Assembly: GCA_964446115.1 (NCBI GenBank)
Contig: CAYUNE010000027.1
Span: 62,001 to 126,000, forward strand
Direction of reading: 5' to 3'
Source: CAYUNE01 sp964446115
GTDB taxonomy: Bacteria > Desulfobacterota > Desulfobulbia > Desulfobulbales > Desulfobulbaceae
DNA length: 64,000 nt
Shown here: piece by piece, positions 1-8,908 of the stretch
Layout of the letters: each line of letters begins with the position of its first letter
Numbering within the stretch: the first letter of the stretch is position 1
Program-made: the position numbers and the translations under genes
The notes under the pieces: model-generated
Seen by the model: only the letters and a program-made list of their open reading frames with translations
Database searches by the model: none
What the model was told of the DNA's origin: nothing

Positions 1-2
1 GT

Positions 3-1160
3 CACGCCACCGGCGATAACCTGCTCCGGATGGCCGCCGGGCGGCTGCGCGACGTGCTGCGCACCTCCGACACCCCGGCGCGCATTGGTGGCGATGAGTT
101 TCTCATCGTGCTCGAGGATTTCACCAACCAGAACCAGGTGGAGGGTGTGGTCGCCAAGGTGATCGACTGCTTCAAACGTCCCTTTCCGGTGGATAACCAG
201 GAAATGGAGATTACCGCCTGCATTGGTATCAGCATCTATCCGCATGACGGGCACTGCGTTGATCTGCTCATGCAATATGCCAATACGGCGATGTATGCCG
301 CCAAGGATGACACCGGCCGCTGCCGTTTCCGCTTCTTCTCCCGTGAACTGCGCAAGAAGATCGAGGAGCAACTGCGCATGAAGAACTGCCTGCAGCACGC
401 GTTGGAAAACGACGAGCTGCGGGTTTTTTATCAGCCCAAGGTGGATGTGAAGCGGGGAATCGTTGTCGGCGCCGAGGCCCTGTTGCGCTGGAGCAGTCCG
501 GAGCTTGGCGATGTCCCGCCATTTCTCTTCATTCCCGTGGCTGAAAAGTATGGGCTCATCGAAAGGATCGGTGCCTGGGTGATGGCGGAGGCCTGTCGAG
601 AGGCCGCTACCTGGCAGACCATGGTGGATCATGACGTCCATATCGCCGTCAACGTCTCGCCCCAGCAATTCCGTTCCGGAAAACTGCTCTCCCAGGTGGA
701 TTCGGCCCTTGCCCGCAGCGGCCTGCCCGCCGGCATGCTGGAGGTGGAGATCACCGAAAGTCTGTTGGTGCGGGACAGCGAGGAGCCCCTCGCCATTTTG
801 AATGGACTGCAGCGGCGGGGTATCAAGTTGTCGTTGGACGATTTCGGCACCGGTTACTCTTCCCTGAGTTATCTCAAACGGTTTCCCCTGCAGGTGTTGA
901 AGATCGACCGCAGCTTTATCTTCGATCTCCTGGAGAATCACTATAACCGGGCCCTGGTGGAGGCGATCATCACCATGGCCAACAGCCTGGAGCTGGAACT
1001 GGTGGCGGAAGGCGTGGAAACCGATGAACAACTAGAATTTCTGCGGCAGCGGATGGTGCGAATCGTCCAGGGATATCTCTTCAGCAAACCGGTACCCGCT
1101 GCCGAGTTTCGGGACCTGCTTGAGTCATTTACCATGGAAACGGCCCTTCCCGCCCTCTGA
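3..1160 (+). CDS. GGDEF-EAL cyclic-di-GMP protein, 3' part
   Basis: C-terminal part of a protein that makes and/or breaks cyclic di-GMP; the beginning lies before the window. The frame is open from base 3. The GGDEF domain shows an intact RIGGDEF active site at about 81-101, so diguanylate cyclase activity is possible. The EAL domain follows with EALLRW near 470-490, then DDFGTGYSSL and EGVET, the usual metal- and substrate-binding stretches of a phosphodiesterase. Both catalytic signatures look complete, so the protein could be bifunctional. N-terminal sensory domains cannot be seen. pyrF starts about 100 bases downstream on the same strand. Confidence 0.93.
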   Translation, partial: HATGDNLLRMAAGRLRDVLRTSDTPARIGGDEFLIVLEDFTNQNQVEGVVAKVIDCFKRPFPVDNQEMEITACIGISIYPHDGHCVDLLMQYANTAMYAAKDDTGRCRFRFFSRELRKKIEEQLRMKNCLQHALENDELRVFYQPKVDVKRGIVVGAEALLRWSSPELGDVPPFLFIPVAEKYGLIERIGAWVMAEACREAATWQTMVDHDVHIAVNVSPQQFRSGKLLSQVDSALARSGLPAGMLEVEITESLLVRDSEEPLAILNGLQRRGIKLSLDDFGTGYSSLSYLKRFPLQVLKIDRSFIFDLLENHYNRALVEAIITMANSLELELVAEGVETDEQLEFLRQRMVRIVQGYLFSKPVPAAEFRDLLESFTMETALPAL

Positions 1161-1263
1161 GGGGACAACTAGCCCTTGTGGAAAAAGCCGCAATACGGTA
1201 GGGTTTGAATTTGTTAGGTATATATTCCACCATCATCCGCCGGAAAAACGAGGACTCAAGGCT

Positions 1264-1965
1264 GTGGAGAAAAATATTCCCCTCAACGAACGTATTATCT
1301 TTGCACTGGATTTTGCTGATCCGGAAGAGGCGAGACAGTGGGTCGAAAAAATTGACGGCAGGATCAAGTTTTTCAAGGTCGGGTTGCAGCTCTTTCTTGC
1401 CGGCTGGTGGCCGGTGATCGACCACATTGTCGGCCGCGGCAACAAGGTGATGGTTGATCTCAAATTTTTCGACATCCCGGAAACCGTGCACCTGGCGGTG
1501 CAGCAGTTGCGCAACCGGGGCGTGACCTTTGCCACCATCCACGGCAATGAACCCATCATCGAGGCCGCGGTGCAGGAAAAGGGAGAGCTGCGCATCCTGG
1601 CGGTGACGGTTCTCACCAGCTTTGACCAGTCGGACATGGTGGAAATGGGCTTTACCGGCAGCGTGGAAGACCTTGTTTTCATCCGTGCCCGTAAAGCCAT
1701 CACCCACGGCTGTGACGGCATCGTCTCCTCGCCCCTGGAAGCCGCGCGGCTGCGTCGGGAGTTCGGCTCCAAATTCTTCGTGGTCACCCCGGGAATCCGC
1801 CCGGGAATCAACCGTGACCTGGAAAAAGACGACCAGAAACGCGTCGCCACCGCCAGGCAGGCCATCATCAACGGCGCTGATCACGTGGTGATCGGCAGAC
1901 CAATCTCCACCTCCCCGGATCCCCTCCGGACCATCCGTACCATCCAGAATGAGATTGGGAACTGA
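1264..1965 (+). CDS. pyrF: Orotidine 5'-phosphate decarboxylase
   Basis: Last step of de novo UMP synthesis: decarboxylates OMP in the cytoplasm. The 233-residue product has the family's normal length. It shows FALDFADPEEA near the N terminus, the catalytic D-x-K-x-x-D set in VDLKFFDIP, VVTPGIRP and a final phosphate-binding GRPI. The frame is open further upstream to 1120, but that would overlap the preceding gene and add unrelated residues. I therefore chose the GTG at 1264, preceded by an AGGA/AAGG-rich stretch. No other pyrimidine gene is adjacent. Confidence 0.95.
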   Translation: MEKNIPLNERIIFALDFADPEEARQWVEKIDGRIKFFKVGLQLFLAGWWPVIDHIVGRGNKVMVDLKFFDIPETVHLAVQQLRNRGVTFATIHGNEPIIEAAVQEKGELRILAVTVLTSFDQSDMVEMGFTGSVEDLVFIRARKAITHGCDGIVSSPLEAARLRREFGSKFFVVTPGIRPGINRDLEKDDQKRVATARQAIINGADHVVIGRPISTSPDPLRTIRTIQNEIGN

Positions 1966-2020
1966 GAGCCTGGATGCTTGGTTCCAGACAGTGGGTCTTG
2001 GCGGGGCAACAGGATCCTAG

Positions 2021-3073
2021 ATCTCCGGTACCCTGTCGCTGCCTTTTGGGCAGCAGGCGCCGGAAAACGGTATTTCCGTGAGGATTTCATTTGCGGACTC
2101 CCAGGGATGGCCCGGGGCAGGCTATGGTTCCGAGATCGTCTTTCTGCCGGCCGGGTCTTCTTCCGTTCCCTTTACCCTGACGGTTCCAGATGGTGACGGG
2201 GCGTGCTCCTGGTTGCTTGACTATATCCTTCCCGATGACAATGACGGCTACTTTTACCGGGGATATTATGCGGATTCCGGAACAACCGCATCCTACAGCG
2301 AAAGGACCCTGCTGCCGTGCGGTGAGGATCATTCCGGCATCCGGATAAATCTCATTCCGGCCAGAGTTATAGCCGGAACGATCACCACCGGGGCCATCCA
2401 GGCGAATCCACGTTCGGCGGTGGAGTACGAGAAACGCGCTACTGTTTACGGCAGTCCGGCTCAATACATCATAAAAGTGCCTGATGTGGACAATGTGTTG
2501 TGGGAAGTACGGTATGAGTATGACGGCAACCTTGATGTTGTGACACCTGGATATTACAAAGCATATGAAACTACAGCGGTTCAGCCTGCCGCAACTCTGC
2601 TGCAGGGTGGTAGAGATTATGATGACATCAATCTGAACCTGCTTGCCGGTAATACCATCTCTGGAACTGTTTCCTATCCTATTGAAAAAATAGATCTATG
2701 GGGAGGAAAGGTGGTAATCATCGCTGAAGATATGAACGGCAATGTCCCGGGGAAAATCAGCAGTTGGCGCAATATCCACGGATTTGGTCCCATGATCATA
2801 TCCTATGCACTGAATGTGCCGGACACGGAAAGTGCCTCCTGGCGTATCAAGGTGAAGCATTATGATTTTGAGGGTGAGTTTATTCCTGAAATCTACTATA
2901 CGAGCCTCGGGACCAGCGCCCTTGAACAGGAAGCGACCCTGTTGCCTGGAGGACGAGATTACAGCGGCATAGATCTAATGCTGCTTCTCAAAAAGCCCAC
3001 GGAACCAGAGGGTAAGAGTCTCTCGCCGGGGTTCCTCCACCAGCTTCTATCGACACGACACCAGCTGCAGTAA
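2021..3073 (+). pseudogene. 5'-truncated repeat protein (likely fragment)
   Basis: An open frame with no recognised family and probably the remnant of a longer secreted repeat protein. It begins directly after a TAG at 2018-2020. The first possible start is a GTG at 2078 without a visible ribosome site, and recognisable repeat sequence (ISGTLSLP) already lies upstream of that GTG. Counting from the GTG (331 residues), three units of about 100 residues each carry a VPD-x5-W stretch followed by YY...T...TLLPGGRDYSGI-x-L-x-LL; the YY/GGRDY parts lie near residues 62-93, 158-189 and 271-303. Base composition is more AT-rich than in the neighbours. It ends just before palindromic element A. It could still be expressed as a short protein; the function is unknown. 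Confidence 0.5.
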
Positions 3074-3081
3074 ATCCCTGA

Positions 3082-3167
3082 GTAATTGATAACAGGCACC
3101 ACTTCTTCACTTAAATCTCCCCCCGGCCGCATAGCTGGGATATAGCGGCCGGGGGGAGATTTAAAAA
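3082..3167. repeat. Palindromic dispersed element, copy A
   Basis: Member of the element family found seven times in this window. It opens with GTAATTGATAAC and contains a perfect 18-bp stem (3113-3130 with 3145-3162) around a 14-base loop. The expected right terminal repeat is absent, so this copy is truncated. The strong stem at the 3' end of the preceding frame could also act as a transcript-end hairpin. Confidence 0.75.
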
Positions 3168-3328
3168 ATTATCTTCATAAGAAAGCATATATCATGTAAT
3201 AGTAGGACAAAACGATGATTTTTTCATTACTCTTTCTTGATTCCGAGGGAGGAAAAGCGGTTCAAATTGCAGCCGCTTGCCGATGAACACTTTGCCTGGA
3301 TGACAGTAAAAACTTTTTAGCAATATCC

Positions 3329-3357
3329 TTGACGATTTTCATGAGTGCCGTTATAAG
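3329..3357 (+). promoter_or_regulatory. Sigma-70-like promoter upstream of mscL
   Basis: TTGACG at 3329-3334 and TATAAG at 3352-3357 are separated by 17 bases. Transcription from about 3364 would pass through palindromic element B before reaching mscL, placing that hairpin in the mscL leader. The stretch 3168-3429 otherwise holds no gene that I can see. Confidence 0.5.
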
Positions 3358-3429
3358 AGTGAATATATTTGCAAATATGTGCTAAGGAATTCCGTCCAAA
3401 GTGAGTGGGAGACGGCAATCAAATAGATC

Positions 3430-3538
3430 GTAATTGGTCACAGGCGCTGCATCTTCACTGAATCTCTCCCGGCAGCATAGTGGGCTTTTAACTGCCGCGA
3501 GAGATTTAAGTAAATCAGCAGCACCTGTGACCAATTAC
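3430..3538. repeat. Palindromic dispersed element, copy B (complete)
   Basis: The best-preserved copy. The left end GTAATTGGTCACAGGCGCTG and the right end are inverted repeats of about 21 bp with one or two mismatches. Inside lies a hairpin with arms AATCTCTCCCGGCAGC and its near complement. It sits 32 bases before the mscL start. Confidence 0.85.
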
Positions 3539-3570
3539 AATAGATCAACTTTTCATTCGGAGGACTTCTC

Positions 3571-3975
3571 ATGGGAATGATGCAAGAGTTTAAGGAATTT
3601 GCGGTTAAAGGTAATGTGGTCGATATGGCCGTCGGTATTATAATAGGTGCCGCATTCGGTAAAATAGTTTCATCTTTTGTCGGTGATGTGATAATGCCTC
3701 CTATCGGCGTTATCATGGGCGGCGTAGATTTTTCCAGCCTGGCATATACCATCAAAGAAGCAGTTGGGGAAACGCCGGCTGTGGTTATCTCCTATGGAAA
3801 GTTTATTCAGACTATTCTCGATTTTATCATTATCGCCTTCGCAATATTTATTGTTGTAAAGGCCATAAATAATCTCAAACGAAAAGAGGAAGAAGCGCCT
3901 GAAACACCCCCTGAGCCATCGGCAGAGGAGGTGTTGCTCACAGAAATACGTGACCTGCTCAAAGACCAGCGCTAA
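3571..3975 (+). CDS. mscL: Large-conductance mechanosensitive channel MscL
   Basis: Inner-membrane pentameric channel that opens under membrane tension and releases solutes during osmotic downshock. The 134 residues match the family length. An amphipathic N terminus (MQEFKEFAVKGNVVDMAVG) leads into the glycine/alanine-rich pore helix TM1 (about 15-42). A periplasmic loop, TM2 (about 77-100) and a charged cytoplasmic helix rich in E and K follow. GGAGGA six bases before the ATG supports the start. The gene stands alone between elements B and C, with a promoter at 3329-3357. Confidence 0.97.
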   Translation: MGMMQEFKEFAVKGNVVDMAVGIIIGAAFGKIVSSFVGDVIMPPIGVIMGGVDFSSLAYTIKEAVGETPAVVISYGKFIQTILDFIIIAFAIFIVVKAINNLKRKEEEAPETPPEPSAEEVLLTEIRDLLKDQR

Positions 3976-3990
3976 GTTGGAAAAAGGTAA

Positions 3991-4093
3991 GCAATTACCT
4001 CCACCACTTCTCCACTGAATCTCTCCCGGCCGCATAGTGGGCTAGAGCGGCCGGGAGAGATTCAGCAAACCTGTAGCATTCGTGAACGCTTAC
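3991..4093. repeat. Palindromic dispersed element, copy C
   Basis: Hairpin AATCTCTCCCGGCCGC / GCGGCCGGGAGAGATT (4018-4063) is intact, while both terminal repeats (GCAATTACCTCC and GTGAACGCTTAC) have drifted. With copy B it brackets mscL. A separate perfect palindrome, GGTATACTATACC, follows at 4098-4110, beyond the end of the next (minus-strand) gene. Confidence 0.75.
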
Positions 4094-4157
4094 AGCCGGT
4101 ATACTATACCGCCGGATTGCGAACCCATCCCCTTTTTTTGTTACCCTCCTGAGTCCA

Positions 4158-5372
4158 TCACGGATTCTGGCCCCTTTCCCGGCAGGTGGCGTCGTTGCAG
4201 CCGCAATGTGTCTGCCGGGGTGCGGTCGGCAGGGGATGGTCATATGCGGCCGTCTCATTCGTGCCGCAGGTTGTCTGTCCGCAGCCGCAGTCCTCTCTTT
4301 TGCCCATCCATCCCTGGAGAATATGGAGAAGCGGCCGGATGGAGAGCGTCGACAGGAGCAGGGCCGCAGCCGTCATCAGCCATCCGGGGAGCAATTCGGC
4401 AGCCTGTCCCGCGCTTGCAGCCGCCGAGAGTCCCAGGGAGAAATAGATGCCGTCGACGGCCAGGCCGCAGAGTACACTGACAACGGCGATGGCAAGCAGG
4501 TATAGACCCGTGGCTCTTTTGCCCAGAATGGAGATGAGCACCGAGAGCGAGGTGATGTTGGTGGCCGGTCCCACCAGCAAAAAGACGAGGGCGGTGCCCG
4601 GGCTGACGCCTTTCATGAGAAAGGCGGCGGCAATGGGAGTCGAGGCCGTGGCGCAGATATAGAGCGGAATCCCGAAGAGCAGCATGTAGAGCATGGAAGA
4701 AATCCCGCCGCCCAGGTATCTGCTCATCACCGCATCGGGAACAAGTATGCCGATCAGTGCCGCCAGCACGATTCCCACAAAAAACCAGCCGGCAAGATCC
4801 CCCCAGAGATCGGTGGCCGCATAGCGGAGGCCGCGACCCAGTTTTTCCCCCAGGCTGTGATGGTTCCGATGCTCGTGGGGCGGACAGTCGATGCCGTCGC
4901 AGCAGTTGTCCAAAGGGCAGCTCAGGTCCGGGGTTGTTTTGGAGGCGGCATCCGGCGGGTTGAAAAAATTTTCCGCGCACCCTGCCGCAAAGGCGGAGAA
5001 AAAGGCGGCAACGGGACGGGCAATGGTCATCACCGGGTCAAGCAGCGCCCAGGTTATGGAGATGGAATCCACCCCCGACTCCGGAGTGGAGATGAGAAAG
5101 GCGGTGACGGCACCGTTGTTCGCCCCCTGTTTTTTCAGGGATGCCGCCGCCGGCAGCACTCCACAGGAGCACAGGGGAATGGGAATACCCAGCAGGGCGG
5201 CCTTGAATACCGAGGAGAAGCGGCCGGAGCCTAGGTGGGCCGCCACATAGGCCGGAGAGAGAAACATCTTCAGCAGACCACCCACCAGCAGCCCGAAGAG
5301 AATGTAGATCGATGCCTGTCTGAGCATATCCCAGGAGGCGAGAAACAGATCGTGGAAAAAGCCGAAAATCAT
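4158..5372 (-). CDS. SO_0444-type Cu/Zn efflux permease (ArsP_1/DUF318 family)
   Basis: Predicted inner-membrane permease of about 404 residues, of the family that exports heavy metals or metalloids. Two bundles of hydrophobic helices are separated by a cytoplasmic stretch rich in Cys and His (near CPLDNCCDGIDCPPHEH). The first bundle carries PLCSCGVLP, the conserved cysteine motif. The C terminus adds CGCGQTTC and HCGCNDATC, further likely metal-binding sites. I start at the ATG at 5370-5372 (MIFGFFHDLF); a longer frame would run into arsR. It lies 43 bases after the ArsR regulator and is probably co-transcribed with it. The exact substrate (Cu, Zn, As) cannot be read from sequence. Confidence 0.88.
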   Translation of the reverse strand: MIFGFFHDLFLASWDMLRQASIYILFGLLVGGLLKMFLSPAYVAAHLGSGRFSSVFKAALLGIPIPLCSCGVLPAAASLKKQGANNGAVTAFLISTPESGVDSISITWALLDPVMTIARPVAAFFSAFAAGCAENFFNPPDAASKTTPDLSCPLDNCCDGIDCPPHEHRNHHSLGEKLGRGLRYAATDLWGDLAGWFFVGIVLAALIGILVPDAVMSRYLGGGISSMLYMLLFGIPLYICATASTPIAAAFLMKGVSPGTALVFLLVGPATNITSLSVLISILGKRATGLYLLAIAVVSVLCGLAVDGIYFSLGLSAAASAGQAAELLPGWLMTAAALLLSTLSIRPLLHILQGWMGKREDCGCGQTTCGTNETAAYDHPLPTAPRQTHCGCNDATCRERGQNP

Positions 5373-5415
5373 GGTTGGATACCGTTGGATGTTTTTGACA
5401 GGGGATGCGGTTTGT

Positions 5416-5796
5416 TCATTCTTCTTCCCGGAGGTGTTCAAGGCCCAGGTGAATGAGTTGCGGCACATGGTGGTCGCTGAGTCGATAGTAGAGCACCGGG
5501 CCCCGGCGCCGGTTGGTCACCAGGTGCAGCTGCCGTAGCAGACGCAGCTGATGACTGACGGCGGATTCGCTGACCCCGAGAAACATGGCCAGGTCGCAGA
5601 CGCACATCTCGCCGCCGGCCAGCGCCCAGAGAATCCGGAGGCGGTTGGGATCCGACATGGCCTTGAACAGGGCGGCCAGTCCATCATTTTCCCGAGGGAC
5701 CAGGGCATGCTCCCGGGCCGCGGTCACCCGTTCCAGGTGAATGCAGCGGCAGTCGCAGCGATCCTCCATTTCGGTTGCTCTTTTTACCGAACTCAT
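5416..5796 (-). CDS. ArsR/SmtB-family metal-responsive repressor
   Basis: Winged-helix repressor that leaves DNA on binding metal. The 126-residue product has EMCVCDLA in the helix preceding the recognition helix, the place of the CxC metal site in ArsR/CadC-type sensors. The recognition helix SESAVSHQLRLLRQ and a YYRL wing follow. The N terminus is also Cys-rich (DRCDCRC), as in CadC-like sensors. The frame opens at 5814, but the ATG at 5796 has AAGG upstream at good spacing and leaves the operator outside the gene. First gene of the operon with the efflux permease; see the overlapping promoter and operator. Confidence 0.92.
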   Translation of the reverse strand: MSSVKRATEMEDRCDCRCIHLERVTAAREHALVPRENDGLAALFKAMSDPNRLRILWALAGGEMCVCDLAMFLGVSESAVSHQLRLLRQLHLVTNRRRGPVLYYRLSDHHVPQLIHLGLEHLREEE

Positions 5797-5807
5797 GTCT
5801 TTACCTT

Positions 5808-5858
5808 TTATCATATGATCATTTGTTCAGATAATAAACCGATGCGCTTCCCTGTCAA
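5808..5858 (-). promoter_or_regulatory. arsR promoter with overlapping operator
   Basis: On the minus strand, TTGACA (plus positions 5853-5858) and TATTAT (5831-5836) lie 16 bases apart. A 14-2-14 imperfect palindrome, TTATCATATGATCA / TGTTCAGATAATAA (5808-5837, 11 of 14 pairs), with the TGAnCA-type core typical of SmtB/ArsR operators, covers the -10 box. A repressor bound there would block polymerase directly. Confidence 0.75.
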
Positions 5859-5883
5859 GAAAAAAGAAAGGGCTGCGACAAGA

Positions 5884-6903
5884 TCAGCGGCGGGATTTCC
5901 GGTTTCCGGTGGAAGAGAAGGCCTGGTCCATGCCCGGCAGTTTCCGCAAGGCTAGTGCCAGGCGGGAAATTTCATCGGCGGTTTTTTCCATTTCCAGGCT
6001 CTCCACCCGCAAACCGTGGTCGGTGGGGATTTCGCCGACGCCGGCTTGCAGCACTGCCGTGACAAGTTGCCGCAGCCGCTTGATAACGCTTCTGCCGATG
6101 AAGAGCCGGAGCAGAAACAGGGCAAGGACAAAGGGGACAACCACCCTGAGATCGAGGAAGAGCTTCAGCAGCGCTCTGCGTTGCGGCGGAAGAATGCTGA
6201 TGCTGATGAGGCCGCGTAGTTCGCCGGTCCTGTAGCCGGTGGCCTGTTCGACGTTGCCGTTGTACTTGGCCTTGAGGGCCTGCATGGTTGTGGAGGAAAT
6301 CTCCTGATCGGACCCGTGGCACTGCAGACACTCCTTTATCACCCGCAAACCACTGGTAAACCTGAAAACCGTGCCGTCCCAGCCCCAGAATTCATCTTCT
6401 CCGGAGTCCCGCATGGCGGCAAGGGCCTCTTTTTCGAAGGGATCAACCGCGCTTTGGGGTGACATGTTGCGGTCCGAGACCACCCGGACGGTCCAGCCAT
6501 ATTTTTCCCGGGAGAGGTTGGAGAGCTCCCGGGTTGCCAGGGCCGGGTTGTGCAGAAAGAATGTGGTGTCCCGGCTGGTTGCCAGCGGCTGGTCCGTGCT
6601 GTCCATGGTGGTGCCCTCGTCGCTTTTGAAGGAGAGCAGGTAGCCGAGATCCTTGGTGTACTTGTTCTTGCTCCAGATGCCGTCATAGCCGGCGACCCAG
6701 TGGCGGAAGAGCATGATCTGGCGAGCCAGGCTGCGACCCTGGTTAATCAGGGCGTACTCGTAGGTACGCAGGGCCATGAAACCGAACGAGGTACACAGGA
6801 GGGTGATAACCAGGAGAAGGGTGAGGGTCAGCTTGGTGGAGAGACTGATAGAGTGCATTTTCACATGTTGCGTTCTTTTTTGGGACACCTTTTTTCGATG
6901 CAA
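5884..6903 (-). CDS. Tll0287-like (DUF3365) periplasmic heme sensor, no output domain
   Basis: Membrane sensor of about 339 residues. An N-terminal membrane segment (about 22-45) precedes a periplasmic domain containing one CLQCH (CxxCH) c-type heme site near residue 208, as in Tll0287/DUF3365 domains. A second membrane segment (about 255-275) and a HAMP-like stretch follow, ending at residue 339. No kinase, cyclase or methyl-accepting domain follows, so a partner must carry the signal or the protein is shortened. The TTG start at 6903 has AAAGGGA upstream; an ATG at 6858 is the alternative. Redox or gas sensing is an inference from the family. Confidence 0.8.
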   Translation of the reverse strand: MHRKKVSQKRTQHVKMHSISLSTKLTLTLLLVITLLCTSFGFMALRTYEYALINQGRSLARQIMLFRHWVAGYDGIWSKNKYTKDLGYLLSFKSDEGTTMDSTDQPLATSRDTTFFLHNPALATRELSNLSREKYGWTVRVVSDRNMSPQSAVDPFEKEALAAMRDSGEDEFWGWDGTVFRFTSGLRVIKECLQCHGSDQEISSTTMQALKAKYNGNVEQATGYRTGELRGLISISILPPQRRALLKLFLDLRVVVPFVLALFLLRLFIGRSVIKRLRQLVTAVLQAGVGEIPTDHGLRVESLEMEKTADEISRLALALRKLPGMDQAFSSTGNRKSRR

Positions 6904-6923
6904 GAAACATTCCCTTTGCTGTC

Positions 6924-6961
6924 CTGAAATATAGCACTAAAATCGGTATGTTATATTTCAG
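6924..6961. promoter_or_regulatory. Perfect 10-bp inverted repeat, likely operator
   Basis: CTGAAATATA (6924-6933) and its exact complement TATATTTCAG (6952-6961) are separated by 18 bases, about 20 bases upstream of the heme-sensor start. Their symmetry and position fit an operator for that gene. The rest of 6962-7192, up to proS, shows no gene or clear signal. Confidence 0.5.
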
Positions 6962-7192
6962 TTGCCGGTATCGCAGTGACATTTTACCAAAAAAAGGGAA
7001 AAATTTTCCGTTTTTGTGAACTCCGGGAAACAGCGGGACGCTCTTGCATCATGGGCCCATATGGCGTACATTGTTCTTCTCGGAGCCACCGGTCTTCGGG
7101 TTTGTCCGGCCGGTCCGCCCCGTGCCGGAGGGATGCGAACCCCTCCCTGATCCGATTCATGCTGTGACACCCCAAAAGAGACGGAAAAGAAG

Positions 7193-8908
7193 ATGCGCTA
7201 TTCACGGATGCTGTTACCCACCCTGAAAGAATCCCCGGCCGAGGCCGAGGTCGTCAGCCACAAACTCCTGCTGCGGGCCGGATTCATCCGCAAGCTGACC
7301 TCCGGCGTCTACACCTATTTGCCTTTGGGACTGGCCGCCCTGCGCCGGGTGGAGGCCATTGTCCGTGAAGAGATGAACCGGGCCGGCGCCCAGGAACTGA
7401 GCATGCCCATGGTGCAGCCCGCCGACCTCTGGCGGGAATCGGGTCGCTGGAAGAAATACGGCCCCGAGCTGCTGCGTTTCACCGACCGTCACGACCGCGA
7501 GTCCTGCCTGGGTCCCACCCATGAGGAGGTCATCACCGATCTCATCCGCCGCGAGGTGCACTCCTACCGGCAGCTGCCCTTAAATCTCTATCAGATTCAG
7601 ACCAAGTTCCGTGACGAGATCCGTCCCCGCTTCGGGCTGATGCGCGGCCGTGAATTCGTCATGAAGGACGCATACAGCTTCGACGTGGACGACGAGGCCG
7701 CCAACGAGGCCTACCATCGCATGTATGAGGCCTATACCAGGATCTTCAGGCGTTGCGGCCTTGATTTTCGTGCCGTGGAGGCGGATACCGGCACCATTGG
7801 CGGCTCATTTTCCCATGAGTTCATGGTACTGGCCGCCACCGGCGAGGATACCCTGGCCGTGTGCCGGGAATGCGATTATGCCGCCAACGTCGAAAAGGCT
7901 CCGGTGATGCCCCCGGAAGGGGAGGGGGAAAAACCGGAACTCAGTCCCCTGGTCAAGGTGGAGACGCCGGGCATGAAAAAGGTGGACCGGGTGGCCGAGT
8001 TTCTCGGGGTCCGGCCCCGCGACCTCATCAAGACCATGATCTACCTTGCCGACGGCAAGCCCGTGGCCGTACTGGTACGGGGCGACCGCGAGGTACAGCC
8101 GGTCAAGCTGAAAAATTTGCTGGGTGCGGACGAGGTGGAACCCATGGACGAGGCCGCCATCTGGAAACAGCTCGGTCAGCCTGCCGGATACCTGGGGCCC
8201 GTGGGGCTGGTTGAGAGCGGCATCACCGTGGCGGCGGATCAGGAAATCGCCGTCATGACCGACTCCGTTACCGGTGCCGGCGAAAAGGGTTATCACTACA
8301 CCGGCGTCAATCTCGACCGCGACTTTACCGTCACCCGTCTGGGTGACGTGCGGCAGATCGTTGCCGGAGACGGGTGTCCCCAGTGCGGCGGAACCATCCG
8401 CCTGGTGGAGGGTATCGAGGTGGGGCATATCTTCAAGCTCGGCACGGCCTACAGCAAGGCAATGCAGGCCGTATTCCAGGATCGGGACGGCACCGAGAAA
8501 CACCTGGTCATGGGGTGCTACGGTATCGGGGTCAGTCGGGTGGTGGCTGCCGCCATCGAGCAGAACCATGATGAAAACGGCATTATCTTTCCTCTGCCCC
8601 TGGCGCCGTTCCAGGTCATCATCCTCAATCTGGATCTGCGCGACGAAAAGATCACCGCGGCCGCCGAGCAACTGTACCGGGAGCTGGGGGACCAGGGGCT
8701 TGACGTGCTCCTGGACGACCGCGATGAACGGCCCGGCTCAAAATTCAAGGACGCCGATCTCATCGGCATTCCCTACCGGGTTGTTGTGGGCAGGCGTTTT
8801 GCCCGGGCCGGCGAGGTGGAGATCCGTCGCCGGCGGGACGGCCGGACCGATGTCGTCGCCTTTGACCGGGCCGTTGCCTCGATCTGCGACAGGATCAACG
8901 ATGGCTGA
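7193..8908 (+). CDS. proS: Prolyl-tRNA synthetase
   Basis: Charges tRNA-Pro with proline. The 571 residues match the bacterial type. Class II motifs are present: LTSGVYTYLPLG, motif 2 around TKFRDEIRPRFGLMRGREF, and motif 3 in VMGCYGIGVSR. An inserted editing domain (about 225-400) separates motifs 2 and 3 and would remove mischarged alanine. The C-terminal anticodon-binding domain ends in DRINDG. The ATG at 7193 follows a purine-rich site. The gene overlaps the following RelA/SpoT homologue by 8 bases. Confidence 0.97.
   Translation: MRYSRMLLPTLKESPAEAEVVSHKLLLRAGFIRKLTSGVYTYLPLGLAALRRVEAIVREEMNRAGAQELSMPMVQPADLWRESGRWKKYGPELLRFTDRHDRESCLGPTHEEVITDLIRREVHSYRQLPLNLYQIQTKFRDEIRPRFGLMRGREFVMKDAYSFDVDDEAANEAYHRMYEAYTRIFRRCGLDFRAVEADTGTIGGSFSHEFMVLAATGEDTLAVCRECDYAANVEKAPVMPPEGEGEKPELSPLVKVETPGMKKVDRVAEFLGVRPRDLIKTMIYLADGKPVAVLVRGDREVQPVKLKNLLGADEVEPMDEAAIWKQLGQPAGYLGPVGLVESGITVAADQEIAVMTDSVTGAGEKGYHYTGVNLDRDFTVTRLGDVRQIVAGDGCPQCGGTIRLVEGIEVGHIFKLGTAYSKAMQAVFQDRDGTEKHLVMGCYGIGVSRVVAAAIEQNHDENGIIFPLPLAPFQVIILNLDLRDEKITAAAEQLYRELGDQGLDVLLDDRDERPGSKFKDADLIGIPYRVVVGRRFARAGEVEIRRRRDGRTDVVAFDRAVASICDRINDG

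Noticed and set aside
3438..4258. Shared AHYAAGRDSV-like peptide ends in several minus-strand frames
   Set aside because: They arise because the palindromic elements B and C contain the same bases; they are repeats, not protein families.
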